From positions 1,426,001-1,490,000 of the forward strand of contig NZ_CP007790.1 in NCBI RefSeq assembly GCF_000835165.1: a DNA stretch of 64,000 bases, in the 5' to 3' direction. Shown one piece after another: positions 30,154-38,627 of this stretch. This DNA is from Corynebacterium marinum DSM 44953. GTDB lineage: Bacteria; Actinomycetota; Actinomycetes; Mycobacteriales; Mycobacteriaceae. Every line of letters starts with the position of its first letter. The stretch's first letter is position 1. A model generated the notes under the pieces. That model was not told where the DNA came from, ran no database searches, and worked only from the letters and a program-made list of their open reading frames with translations. Made by a program: the position numbers and the translations under genes.

Positions 30154-30840
30154 TCACCGGCCCGCCGCGAACTCCTCGATCGCCTTGACGTGCCCCGCCA
30201 CGATGACCAGATCCCCGGGCTGCAGGACGTCCTCCGCCTCCGCCCGCCGGAACTGCCCGTCGCGCGGGCGCACGGCGAGGACCTCGACAGCCCCGCCACG
30301 GCGGCCGTTGACCTCCCCCACCGCGTGCTGGAGCGCGCGGACCGGCGGGGCGATCTTCGCCACCGCGAAGCCCCGCTCGAACTCGAGGTAGTCCTGCAGC
30401 TGGCCGCCCATCAGGTGCGCCACCCTCCGCCCGGTGTCGGCCTCCGGCCGGATGACGTGGTGCACGCCGATCTGGCCGAGGATCTTCGCGTGGGCGAGGT
30501 TGTCGGCCTTGGCCCACACCGAAGGCACCCCCATCTCCACGACCGCCGAGGCGGTCAACAGCGAGGCCTCGATGTGCCGGCCGATGGCGATGACCACGCG
30601 GGTGGCTTCGCCCACGCCCAGTTGGCGCAGAACCTCGGGACTGGTGGTGTCGGCGGTGACGACGTGGTCGAAGGTTCCCGCCACTTCCTGGACGATCCGC
30701 GGATCGGAATCCACCCCGAGGACCTCGATGCCGCTCGCAATCAGTTCCTCGCCGAGGGCGCGGCCGAACCTGCCCAGGCCGAGGATGTAGACGGGTCCGC
30801 GGGGAGTGGCAGAACCGGAGGCGGGGCCGCGGTTGAACAT
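30154..30840 (-). CDS. ktrA: KtrA/TrkA-type potassium uptake regulatory subunit
   Basis: A 228-residue cytosolic gating ring subunit. The RCK-N Rossmann motif GLGRFG occurs near residue 20 (YILGLGRFGRALGEEL) with the acidic end of strand 2 (VDSDP) for NAD/ATP binding. The RCK-C domain spans about residues 140-228 (VLQPGDLVIVAGHVKAIEEF). It starts one base after the ktrB stop and is therefore coupled. It forms an octameric ring beneath the KtrB channel in known systems. Confidence 0.92.
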   Translation of the reverse strand: MFNRGPASGSATPRGPVYILGLGRFGRALGEELIASGIEVLGVDSDPRIVQEVAGTFDHVVTADTTSPEVLRQLGVGEATRVVIAIGRHIEASLLTASAVVEMGVPSVWAKADNLAHAKILGQIGVHHVIRPEADTGRRVAHLMGGQLQDYLEFERGFAVAKIAPPVRALQHAVGEVNGRRGGAVEVLAVRPRDGQFRRAEAEDVLQPGDLVIVAGHVKAIEEFAAGR

Positions 30841-30841
30841 G

Positions 30842-32236
30842 TCAGCCAATGAAGGGCCTTTCTTCGGGGTAGTCGAACAGGCGGCCGCGGGTGCGCGCCG
30901 CCAGGGCGGTGGCCAGTGCGAGCGGTCCGACACGGCCCGCGAACATGAGGACAACGAGCAGCAGCTGGGCCGCGGCGGGCAGGTCGGCGGTGATCCCGGT
31001 GGACAGGCCCACCGTGGCGAAAGCGCTGACGACCTCGAAAGCCACCTGGTCCGTGGTGAAGGCGGGCGCGATGAAGAGTATCGCCATGGTCGAGCCTGCG
31101 ACCAGTGTCACGGAGGCGGAGACGATGACCAGCGCCTGCCGCACGACGCCGCCGCCGACGGTGCGCCCGTGCGCCGCGACGGAGCTGTCCCCGCGGGTCT
31201 CGGCCACCACCGCGGCAACCAGAACCGCCGCAGTGGTGATCTTCACCCCGCCGGCCGTGCCGCCGGAACCACCGCCGATGAACATCAGCAGATCGGTGCC
31301 CAGCAGGGTCGACGGGTGGAAATCTGCGTAGTCCAGCGCGTTGAAGCCCGCGGTGCGGGGACTGACGCCCGCGAAGAAGGCGTTGAGCAGGCGCACTCCC
31401 GTGCCGGGGGCGGACCCGGCCCCCGCCGCTTCGCCGGCCTGTGCCAGTGCTCCGTTCCATTCGCCCAGCCCGACCAGCGCGGTGCCCGCCAACCCCAGGA
31501 CCACCGTGCCGGTGAAGGTGAAGCGCGCGGTCAGACTCCACCTGGGGCGCGGCCGGCCACTGGCCGCGGACCGGGTCCGGCGGACGGCTTCCAGCAGAAC
31601 GGGGAAGCCGATCCCTCCGAAGATCAGAGCCACGGCCAGCGGCAGCAGGATCCATGCGTCGAGAGCGAAGGCCATGACGTTGTCTGTGTAGAGGGCGAAG
31701 CCGGCGTTGTTGAACCCCGACACCGCATGGAATATCCCCTCCCACGCCGCCCTGCCCCAGGAATGGCCGTAGGCGGCGCGGAACCGCAGTGCCAGCGCCA
31801 GGGCGACCACGGCCTCGACAATGAAGCTGAAGGCCACCGTCGCGCGGATCACCCAGGCCACGTCGCCGAGATGAAGGCCCCGGCCCTCGGCGGTGGCGCC
31901 GAGGCGCCTGCGCAGACCCAGCCGCCCCGCGAGCAGGAGCCCGAGGAGGGAGGCCAGCGTCATGAACCCCAGACCGCCGACCTGAATCAGCAGCAGGATG
32001 GTCACCTGCCCCGCCGTCGACCAGTGCGTGGCGGTGTCCACGGTGATCAGGCCGGTGAGGCTGACGGCGGACGTGGCGGTGAAGAGGGCGTCGAGAAGCG
32101 GGGTGGGGCGCCCGTCGACGCCGGCCCAGGAGGAGGCCAGGACGGCCGTGCCCACGGCGATGACCAGCAGAAATCCCAGCGCCACCGCAACGGTGGGCCT
32201 CATATGCGGCAGCTGCGGGTGCCGGGCGATCCTCAC
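30842..32236 (-). CDS. ktrB: KtrB/TrkH-type potassium transporter membrane subunit
   Basis: A 464-residue protein with the four M1-P-M2 repeats of the Trk/Ktr superfamily. The pore loops with the single filter glycine are visible as SAVSLTGLIT, AVSGFNNAGFA, SPRTAGFNALD and AFATVGLSTGI. The start is GTG at 32236. It is transcribed toward ktrA. The gene's 5' end lies about 80 bp from the left attachment site of the mobile element, so its promoter must lie in 32237-32313 or within the element. Confidence 0.93.
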   Translation of the reverse strand: MRIARHPQLPHMRPTVAVALGFLLVIAVGTAVLASSWAGVDGRPTPLLDALFTATSAVSLTGLITVDTATHWSTAGQVTILLLIQVGGLGFMTLASLLGLLLAGRLGLRRRLGATAEGRGLHLGDVAWVIRATVAFSFIVEAVVALALALRFRAAYGHSWGRAAWEGIFHAVSGFNNAGFALYTDNVMAFALDAWILLPLAVALIFGGIGFPVLLEAVRRTRSAASGRPRPRWSLTARFTFTGTVVLGLAGTALVGLGEWNGALAQAGEAAGAGSAPGTGVRLLNAFFAGVSPRTAGFNALDYADFHPSTLLGTDLLMFIGGGSGGTAGGVKITTAAVLVAAVVAETRGDSSVAAHGRTVGGGVVRQALVIVSASVTLVAGSTMAILFIAPAFTTDQVAFEVVSAFATVGLSTGITADLPAAAQLLLVVLMFAGRVGPLALATALAARTRGRLFDYPEERPFIG

Positions 32237-32268
32237 CCCGGGGATCCTCTACCTCCACCCGAAACGCG

Positions 32269-32312
32269 GACACCCCCTCACGGCCGGAATTCCGGCGGAG
32301 GGGGTGTCTTTT
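32269..32312. terminator. long hairpin, probably the original tRNA-Val terminator
   Basis: A perfect 11-bp inverted repeat (gacaccccctc 32269-32279 and gagggggtgtc 32298-32308) with a GC-rich inner loop and TTTT on the plus strand. Before integration it would have lain just downstream of the tRNA-Val gene. The element now separates them. Confidence 0.6.
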
Positions 32313-32313
32313 C

Positions 32314-32336
32314 TGTGGTCCTAGCTGGGGACGAAC
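32314..32336. other. attL: left junction of the integrated element
   Basis: The 16-bp sequence tgtggtcctagctggg (32314-32329) exactly repeats 43578-43593, the 3' end of the tRNA-Val gene. After two mismatches cgaac also matches. Directly repeated tRNA 3' ends are the usual result of tyrosine-integrase insertion. Confidence 0.88.
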
Positions 32337-32390
32337 TTTAAACTCTATTTGCCCTGCTAGGGGCTTGTTTTTCCTGTTCCACTTCCGCCG

Positions 32391-32412
32391 CGTGCCATGG
32401 TTCGTGCCACTT
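32391..32412. repeat. probable integrase arm sites, left arm
   Basis: cgtgcca at 32391-32397 and ttcgtgccactt at 32401-32412 match the repeats at the other end of the element (43438-43468), suggesting arm-type binding sites for the integrase N-terminal domain. Confidence 0.5.
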
Positions 32413-32458
32413 GGCCTAGCGGGGGTAGTCTCCATGCCACACTCCGCACATCAACTTC

Positions 32459-32821
32459 CTAGGGCGTTGCCCGGTGAATCTCGGAGAACGGCTGAACCTC
32501 TTCGCCGGGGATAGTGATCGATAGCCATCGTTCCTCACTACCCTTTCTTCCCGCATGATAAATGGCAAACCCCTTATCGTGCAGACAATCGAGCTGATCC
32601 GTGTCCTCATCGCTCAATTCTTCCCCCAAAAGGATGAACTTCGTGCCACCCAGGGTCCAACGATCGGAATAGGTCCACCAGCGAGTCGGGTCGCCATCCA
32701 GCGCCTCCTCGACTCTGCGGGAGACCTCATGGTCATTTCCAGCCAGCAGCGACTCCTTAAGGGAGCCAAAAAGTGCGCGAGCTTCTTCCTCTGTGATTTG
32801 TTTTCTTGCTTCGGGAGTCAT
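32459..32821 (-). CDS. hypothetical element protein (leaderless)
   Basis: A 120-residue acidic protein starting MTPEARKQITEEEARALFGS. No domain is recognised. It ends close to attL and is the only left-arm gene on this strand. The start at 32821 lies exactly where transcription should begin from the promoter just upstream, so the mRNA is predicted to be leaderless. ATG at 32833 is unlikely because it overlaps the -10 box. Its promoter shares an operator with the element's main promoter, so it is probably part of the same regulon. Confidence 0.7.
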   Translation of the reverse strand: MTPEARKQITEEEARALFGSLKESLLAGNDHEVSRRVEEALDGDPTRWWTYSDRWTLGGTKFILLGEELSDEDTDQLDCLHDKGFAIYHAGRKGSEERWLSITIPGEEVQPFSEIHRATP

Positions 32822-32828
32822 GACAAAA

Positions 32829-32857
32829 AGCATAATAGACCAAGCTGTCTATGTCAA
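32829..32857 (-). promoter_or_regulatory. promoter with TAGAC-N6-GTCTA operator (copy 1)
   Basis: On the reverse strand TTGACA (32857-32852) and TATGCT (32834-32829) are 17 bp apart. The palindrome TAGAC-caagct-GTCTA (32836-32851) fills the spacer, the ideal place for a repressor. A second copy sits at 41930-41945 in another promoter of this element. Confidence 0.65.
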
Positions 32858-32874
32858 GGTTTTCTAGACCCCGA

Positions 32875-32880
32875 TATCCT
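32875..32880 (+). promoter_or_regulatory. probable -10 box for the 70-residue gene
   Basis: TATCCT ends 7 bases before the ATG at 32888, which would give a leaderless mRNA. There is no good -35. The operator at 32836-32851 lies just upstream and could control both directions. Confidence 0.35.
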
Positions 32881-32887
32881 CCAAACC

Positions 32888-33100
32888 ATGACTTCACCCC
32901 ACGACTACCTCCGCTTTTTAGACGGTTCCGGCCTATCCGTCCATGACCGCTTCACAGCGACCCTCAGGTCCGAACTCGACCGTCTCCCGCTCCCGCAGCA
33001 GTTCGACCGACAGGCCCTCGCGGACGAGATGGCCCACGCCGCTCTCGACGTGTTCGTGAACAGCGACGACCACGGTCTCGTGGTGGGCACCCCCTGGTAG
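32888..33100 (+). CDS. hypothetical 70-residue element protein
   Basis: Small protein MTSPHDYLRFLDGSGLSVHD... with a mixed helical composition, no membrane segment and no recognised family. No ribosome-binding site precedes the ATG, consistent with a leaderless message from the TATCCT box. It is divergent from the 120-residue gene across a shared regulatory region. Confidence 0.55.
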   Translation: MTSPHDYLRFLDGSGLSVHDRFTATLRSELDRLPLPQQFDRQALADEMAHAALDVFVNSDDHGLVVGTPW

Positions 33101-33188
33101 TGCCCCCGGAAACTGTTTCAGGTGCGAAGGTGCCAGTGAATTCCTATGCTTCTTGCAGATTCACCCTCCTTCGTTGATTGGATTGCCC

Positions 33189-33698
<510 letters not shown>

Positions 33699-34026
33699 TT
33701 TTTGAAAAACGGCTCTCTCAGAAGCGTTGAACAAGGGCAGGTGACACCGGAGTGCCCGTCAGGCCTGAGAGGCTGTCTCCGTGGCGCACGGCGCGTTCTC
33801 GCCCCGCGTCAAGCTTTGAAAACCTTTGCGAAGCCCAGCCGCACAGATCGTCAGAAAGGGCAGCTCCCGGCTCTTGACAACGTTAACAAGCACCCCCACC
33901 GGGGGTTATGAATCTTTTACTATGTTTTGCACAGCTTTCTCAACGTAATACCGTTGCAGACGAAAGTTATCCCGCCACTGCCCGCCCCCCGCATAGGCGG
34001 GCAACGGCCCCCGTCAGGAGATCAAC
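33699..34026 (+). promoter_or_regulatory. 328-bp gap: leader/promoter region of the DUF4352 gene
   Basis: No credible gene. It holds a short hairpin acccccaccgggggt (about 33891-33905) preceded by TTGACA at 33875-33880, and a second hairpin tgcccgcc/ggcgggca (33978-34004) just before the ribosome-binding site CAGGAG of the next gene. A single -10 cannot be assigned with certainty. Confidence 0.4.
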
Positions 34027-34635
34027 ATGTCTACACCCCAGCAGCCCCAGGGCGACCCGAACCAGCAGCCCCAGGAACGTATTGTCTACGTTGAGAAAAA
34101 GAAGAAGGGCGGGTGCATGAAGTGGGGCGCGATCATCCTCGGCGCGATCATCGTCATCGGCATTCTCGTCTCCGTCTTCGGCGGCGGCGACGACTCCAGC
34201 ACTGACAACCAGAGCGGCGGCTCCGGTGAAACTCAGACTGGCAATGAGACCGCACAGGTTGAGGAAGGTACCGATCTCGCACTGGGTCAGGCGTACACCA
34301 CTCGCGACGGTATGGACATCGTTGTCAACAACTTCAGCGTGATGTCCGGTGCGCTTGGCCAGAACTCTTGCGCTGACGTCACCTACACCAACAACGGTGA
34401 CGAGCAGACCAGCTTCCAGGGCTACTGGGACTGGAAGGTTCAGAACCCGGCCGGTGTTATCACTGACCCGACCTTCACCGGGGACAACAACCTCTCCAGC
34501 GGTGACCTGGCCCCCGGTGGCACCGTCTCCGGCTCCGTGTGCTTCGACAGCGTCGAGCCGGGCGAGTACCGCCTTGTCTTCGAGCCGACCCTGAGCTTCA
34601 GCAGCGACACCGCTACCTGGGTTGCGAACATCTAG
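34027..34635 (+). CDS. membrane-anchored DUF4352 protein
   Basis: A 202-residue protein. A short cytosolic Gln/Pro-rich start and a KKKKGG stop are followed by one transmembrane helix (about residues 36-53, WGAIILGAIIVIGILVSVFG), a Gly/Ser/Thr linker and an extracellular immunoglobulin-like DUF4352 domain (about 78-202). The domain has two cysteines (NSCADVTYTNNG and SVCFDSVEPG) likely paired. Such proteins are common in Gram-positive bacteria and their phages and their roles are mostly unknown. It has CAGGAG seven bases before the ATG and a terminator after the stop. Confidence 0.85.
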   Translation: MSTPQQPQGDPNQQPQERIVYVEKKKKGGCMKWGAIILGAIIVIGILVSVFGGGDDSSTDNQSGGSGETQTGNETAQVEEGTDLALGQAYTTRDGMDIVVNNFSVMSGALGQNSCADVTYTNNGDEQTSFQGYWDWKVQNPAGVITDPTFTGDNNLSSGDLAPGGTVSGSVCFDSVEPGEYRLVFEPTLSFSSDTATWVANI

Positions 34636-34657
34636 ACCCTCGTAGCTAGGCGAGACC

Positions 34658-34705
34658 AGCCCCGGCACAACCGAGACTCACAATCTCTACCGTGCCGGGG
34701 CTTTC
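34658..34705 (+). terminator. intrinsic terminator after the DUF4352 gene
   Basis: The 11-bp stem agccccggcac (34658-34668) and gtgccggggct (34692-34702), with a smaller inner stem, is followed by TTT. Confidence 0.75.
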
Positions 34706-35120
34706 CCCTGCTATCACCGCAGACTTCCCGCCGTAGAGACCGGAAAACGGCCTCAACTTCTATGTTGTTACTTGCATACATAGCGTTTTCCCCAACTATC
34801 GCACGCCATAATGTGCAGCACACGGGAGGGGCGCTCTCTTCAGGCCCCCGGGGGTGTCCCCCTCCCCCCCCTCTCACGAGCCCGATACACCCACCACACG
34901 CCACCGCGCGCCACGCTGAGCGCCTCCCAGCCGAACAACAACACCGGCCTAGTTACGCTCCCTCAACGCCTCACAGGGCCACGTTTTACAGAACCGCAGC
35001 AACCGCGAGAGCCAAAACCACGAGAGTCGGGCCAGGGCCACGAGACCGCTCCCACACCGATACTGACAGGTCGACCACCACCTATAGTACGAGGTCAGAC
35101 TCACGAGTTAAGATCCAAGC
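34706..35120. other. 415-bp intergenic region with a palindrome
   Basis: No gene supported. It contains an inverted repeat ctatgt ... acatag (about 34758-34785), a GC-biased stretch of C and G runs around 34845-34880, and a TATAGT box 35 bp before the next start that lacks a good -35. It may hold a promoter or a regulator site for the next gene. Confidence 0.35.
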
Positions 35121-35543
35121 ATGACTGAAATCAACTACAGACACGAGACCATTGCCACAGAAGCATGTGACGCAGACTTCCGCCTCAAAGGCGCAGGTGT
35201 ATACGCACCTGACAAGGTCCCCACCACGTTCACGTGGACCACGGTCGGCACAGCTCCGGCTGACCAGCAAGTCACCTACGGCGTTACGCACGGCGGCAAG
35301 GACCTGCTCGTGAGGGTCACCGGATCTACCGTTGAGCAGGTTTCCTACTTCGACGGTGAACGTAACCGCTACGTCGATCCCCGTTGTGAGATCAGTGAAA
35401 ATCAGATCTCCGTAGGCATCCCGGTTGAAGTTTCCTCCATCTTCGAGTCCAAATGGATCGCTGACCTCCACGTCGATGGCGAGAAGGTTAATCGCTGTGA
35501 GTACCCTCTGGCCTACAAGATTCCCGCGACCTGGCAGCAGTGA
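35121..35543 (+). CDS. hypothetical element protein, 140 residues
   Basis: Starts MTEINYRHETIATEACDADF. Mostly beta-prone, soluble, with three cysteines and no signal peptide or membrane helix. No family is recognised. It is the last gene before the iteron region and is transcribed toward it, convergent with the replication gene. Its base composition is less GC-rich than the chromosomal genes, as expected for the element. Confidence 0.65.
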   Translation: MTEINYRHETIATEACDADFRLKGAGVYAPDKVPTTFTWTTVGTAPADQQVTYGVTHGGKDLLVRVTGSTVEQVSYFDGERNRYVDPRCEISENQISVGIPVEVSSIFESKWIADLHVDGEKVNRCEYPLAYKIPATWQQ

Positions 35544-35589
35544 GCCACGGCCACCACAGAGGGGGTCCGGCCTCTCCTCGCGGGTATTT

Positions 35590-35627
35590 TATCTTTTTCT
35601 ATATATAGATCTTCTATATATAGAAAA
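35590..35627. repeat. AT-rich stretch with two ctatatatag palindromes
   Basis: About 38 bp almost devoid of G/C, containing ctatatatag twice (around 35600 and 35614). It directly borders the iteron array and is a candidate DNA-unwinding element. It is also the most AT-rich spot noticed in the window. Confidence 0.6.
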
Positions 35628-36002
35628 GTAGCCAAGGTAGCCAAGTAGCCACTTTGTCTAAAGTGCCAGGTCAGAGGGTGTTTTTAGACCTACTTTGGCC
35701 GGAAACAGCAAAAACGGCAGGTAGCCACTCCGATAACCGCAGGTCAGAAAGGGTTTCTGTCTCGACTCTCTCAAAAAAGAGGTAGCCACTTTTTCAGGGG
35801 TGAAAACGCTGTTACCTGCATAAACGCAAAAAAGTGGCTACCTTGGCTACATCGGCTCCCCTTTTTTCGGGGAGGTAGCCAAGTAGCCACTTCACATAAC
35901 CGCAGGTCAGAGGGAAATCGTGCTCAACGGAGTGGCTACCTACTTTTCCCGCGACCTGGGGAAATGCAAAAGTGGCTACCTCGGGTCGAAAACAGGTAGC
36001 CA
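35628..36002. repeat. iteron array, putative replication origin of the element
   Basis: Twelve copies of GTAGCCA or its complement TGGCTAC in 375 bp (plus-orientation at 35628, 35637, 35645, 35721, 35782, 35875, 35883, 35996; reverse at 35835, 35844, 35933, 35973), most extended to GGTAGCCACTTTT. A second motif, aggtcaga, occurs three times (about 35668, 35741, 35905), twice as ataaccgcaggtcaga. A 6-bp hairpin with a T-rich loop sits at 35856-35874. The array lies immediately after the replication gene. Confidence 0.8.
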
Positions 36003-36022
36003 CTTTTCTCCGGGGTGGTTTA

Positions 36023-38440
36023 TTACTCTCCGGAGGTCTGCAACGAGACCGTAAACCCACCCGGCCCGGGACTCTTCGGAGTCCGTCCGGTGGGGTACAG
36101 ACCGTAGCCGGTGGCGGACGTGGAGACAGAGTTCAGCACGCCTTGCTTCAGAAGTTCATCGACAATCTTCTGGGCGGTGCGCTTGCTTCCAATCTCGCCA
36201 TTGGAGACCTCACGGAGAAGATCGCCAATACGGTTCTTGGACGGCCAGTACTTCGCTTGCTCGCGGAAGTTTGCCACGTCCTTCGGGTCGAACTCTCCGC
36301 CTCTTTGCTGGGCGATAGTTTGCGCGTGCTTGATGATGGCCGGGCGGAGACGGCTCCACCACAGCCGGGCGTTCTTCTCATCAGCGGTCTCTCTCGTTGC
36401 AGCGGAGGCGGGCTGATCCACGGAGAGCTTGAACGGGTTGACCAACTTCAACTCGACCTCTTGAGGTGCTAGGCGACCGGACACGCTCAACTTGAACTGC
36501 TGGGCGGTCCAGTTAGTGTGAATGTTCATCTTGTCCGGGTCCGTGAACTCCAGCCGCCAGATCCCGTCCACCTCGTCGATAAGGGAGGAGTCACCCTTAG
36601 GGCCTCGATCCATGCCGTCCGGCTTGTTAGAGGCGTGCATGATCGTAAAGACGTGCTTCAGACCGGCCTCAACGGAGATCTCGCGCAACCACTCGACCGT
36701 TTGCCCCATCTCCCGCCACGGGTCCAGCCCGAGAGCCTGAGCGACAGGCTGGAGACCGTCCAGGAACAGCACCTCGTAGCCCTTGGACTTCAGCCATGCC
36801 GCATAAGCCACCCTCCATCGGCGGCTGTTGAGAGCGAACTTCCGTCTCTTGCCCGCGTAGAAATTGAAATCGGCATCGTTCAGACCCTCGATCTGCTCAC
36901 CGCGCTCTCTGATCTTGTCGTGGTCCAGCTCCAGGTCTGCCACATGGACCCGGTACGGGCGGGCGGTGGAGTACTCCCCGAACAAGGGGGAACCGTTGGC
37001 CAAAGCAGCGGCAACGTTATGGATGAACCGGGACTTACCCACCTTGCCGCCTGCATACAGCATCGAAACGTCACCCTCACGCATGAGTCGCTCAATCAAC
37101 CACGGCTCCTCGGAGGGCTGGGAGTTGGCGATCTCCTCGCCGGTCATCAGAAGGGAATCGAAGTCAAAAATATCTTCGTCTTGCGCCTGCTCCACCTTGC
37201 GGTAGGTGTCCTCAATCCGCTTGCGTCGGGCGTAGGAAAGGAACTCGTCAAGGTCTTCCGGGAGGAGACCTTCCCTGATCGCCTCTCTCTGCTCCGCCGT
37301 GAACAACTCTTCGCGCTTGGCGCTCTCTTCGGAGTCGTCCTCTGAGGCGGGAGTCTCTGTGTTCCCAACAGCGATCTCCTCTCCGATCAACTTTTCCCGG
37401 TAGGCCGCAGCCTGCTTCGCGAGAAGATCTCCGAAATCCGGGATGGCGTAGTCATCGGGGAACGGTTCCGCGCCGAACCTCTCGCGCCAATTAATGTCCT
37501 GCTTCAAGTCAGAGGCGATCTCTGCCTTGACGATGGCGACAGCGGACGTGACCGCCCCGGCGTAGTCATCCGAGACCGCCCGGCGCTCTGAGACCTCGTA
37601 GTCCTCTCGGCAGTCGCGGATCTCCTTCAGGTCCGCCATGAGACCGGCATGGCCGTTATGGACAGCGTTCGAGATGAGAGACATGACGGTAGAGACCATG
37701 GTGTCGTATCGGTGCACGTTGTCAGGCAGCACGGTCTGACTCTCGCCTCCGAACACGCGGGACTCCAGCCAGGCCAGAGAGGCGTTAAGGCTCTCCGGAT
37801 CTCCCTTGACCCGGTTACCCTGCCGTGCACTCCGGGCGAATGCGGAGGCGATCTCCGGGGCCAGGACCGGCCAGTCTTCCACTGCCGGGGCCTCGGTCTC
37901 CTCGGTACCTCGATAGAACTTGTACATCTCGTCCTCGACCACAGAGCCAGCGGCGACGGCGTAGCGGTGGTGGTGCTGCAGCAGGTCAACGTCCTCACAC
38001 GCCTTACCTCCGAACTTCACGTCTTCCCAGCCCGGGGGGAGCTTGAAGAAAAAGTGACCGGCCAGGGAGTCGGGGCCACGGCGGGACTGTCGCACAAAGG
38101 CGTTGACCCACTCGTCGCGGTCAATTACGAGTCCGTCAGCCTCCAGAAGGGCCTCGAAATAGGTCCACCCCTGCTTGTTGCCGTAGTGGTCAAAGTCGAT
38201 CCCCATATGACCCTTAGGAATACGAAAACCGATGTTGTCGCCTTCGGTAAGGCCCTCCAGCCCTTCTAGGACTTCTTCTCTCGATCTTTCCGGCACATCA
38301 CGGCCTGTGGTGCCTGTGGGCGGCGGACCCTTCTCTCCTCGTGGGAGACGAATTACCTCGACAATTCCCTTGGAGAAAAGATCTTCGACATAATCCCTAA
38401 TCCCCTTGATATCCTGCTCAGATATGGTATAATCATTCAT
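36023..38440 (-). CDS. PrimPol-helicase replication protein of the element
   Basis: An 805-residue protein. N-terminal primase-polymerase domain: catalytic GIDFDH at 80-85, SLAGHFFFK at 125-133 and VDLLQHHHRYAVAAGS at 151-166, the three PrimPol motifs. A linker follows, then a RecA/RepA-like ATPase with Walker A AGGKVGKS at 463-470 and Walker B VLFLDG ending near 561. A C-terminal winged-helix-like segment follows (about 720-790). It likely opens and primes the adjacent iteron origin. ATG at 38440 follows AAGGAG. ATG at 38476 is in frame and would add 12 residues. A predicted antisense RNA covers the start. Confidence 0.85.
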   Translation of the reverse strand: MNDYTISEQDIKGIRDYVEDLFSKGIVEVIRLPRGEKGPPPTGTTGRDVPERSREEVLEGLEGLTEGDNIGFRIPKGHMGIDFDHYGNKQGWTYFEALLEADGLVIDRDEWVNAFVRQSRRGPDSLAGHFFFKLPPGWEDVKFGGKACEDVDLLQHHHRYAVAAGSVVEDEMYKFYRGTEETEAPAVEDWPVLAPEIASAFARSARQGNRVKGDPESLNASLAWLESRVFGGESQTVLPDNVHRYDTMVSTVMSLISNAVHNGHAGLMADLKEIRDCREDYEVSERRAVSDDYAGAVTSAVAIVKAEIASDLKQDINWRERFGAEPFPDDYAIPDFGDLLAKQAAAYREKLIGEEIAVGNTETPASEDDSEESAKREELFTAEQREAIREGLLPEDLDEFLSYARRKRIEDTYRKVEQAQDEDIFDFDSLLMTGEEIANSQPSEEPWLIERLMREGDVSMLYAGGKVGKSRFIHNVAAALANGSPLFGEYSTARPYRVHVADLELDHDKIRERGEQIEGLNDADFNFYAGKRRKFALNSRRWRVAYAAWLKSKGYEVLFLDGLQPVAQALGLDPWREMGQTVEWLREISVEAGLKHVFTIMHASNKPDGMDRGPKGDSSLIDEVDGIWRLEFTDPDKMNIHTNWTAQQFKLSVSGRLAPQEVELKLVNPFKLSVDQPASAATRETADEKNARLWWSRLRPAIIKHAQTIAQQRGGEFDPKDVANFREQAKYWPSKNRIGDLLREVSNGEIGSKRTAQKIVDELLKQGVLNSVSTSATGYGLYPTGRTPKSPGPGGFTVSLQTSGE
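38406..38433 (+). promoter_or_regulatory. promoter of the predicted antisense RNA
   Basis: TTGATA at 38406-38411 and a perfect TATAAT at 38428-38433, 16 bp apart, inside the first codons of the replication gene and pointing against it. Confidence 0.6.
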
Positions 38441-38553
38441 AGTGATTGCTTCTCCTTCTCGGTTGTTTGCGGTCATGGTGCTGTTCTTTCTGCCTGTGGT
38501 GGGGCAATTAGTAGTTGAGTGAGACCTCTGGAGTAGTGACCAGGGGTCTTTTT
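38440..38553 (+). ncRNA. putative counter-transcribed RNA controlling the replication gene
   Basis: Transcription from the promoter at 38406-38433 should start near 38440 and stop at a strong intrinsic terminator (stem 38522-38531 with 38540-38549, 10 bp including one G-U pair, then TTTT). The RNA of roughly 110 nt would be fully complementary to the leader and start codon of the PrimPol-helicase mRNA. Antisense RNAs of this kind set copy number in many plasmids, including corynebacterial ones. The terminator has no other plus-strand gene to serve. Confidence 0.55.
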
Positions 38554-38627
38554 CTCTGCCTGTGTGCCGCTCTCGCGGCCTTACAGGGCTTTAATGGGTA
38601 CTAGGTCGTTCGGGGGAATTCAGGGGT

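Noticed and set aside
32351..32373. A terminator gccctgctaggggcttgttttt at the left end
   Set aside because: The stem is only four base pairs; the T run alone is not enough to call it.
33702..33911. A 69-residue open frame after the Excalibur gene
   Set aside because: It runs through the promoter/leader of the DUF4352 gene, has no ribosome-binding site and an unstructured composition.
34762..35124. A 120-residue plus-strand open frame before the 140-residue gene
   Set aside because: Residue content is Pro/Arg/Thr/His-rich without structure, there is no ribosome-binding site, and it overlaps the next start; it looks like chance openness.
35628..36002. The GTAGCCA repeats as a CRISPR array
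   Set aside because: Units are only 7-13 bp, occur in both orientations and have irregular short spacing; no cas genes. They fit iterons.
37649..38269. A 206-codon plus-strand frame within the replication gene
   Set aside because: Shadow frame opposite the PrimPol domain, no ribosome-binding site, no domain.
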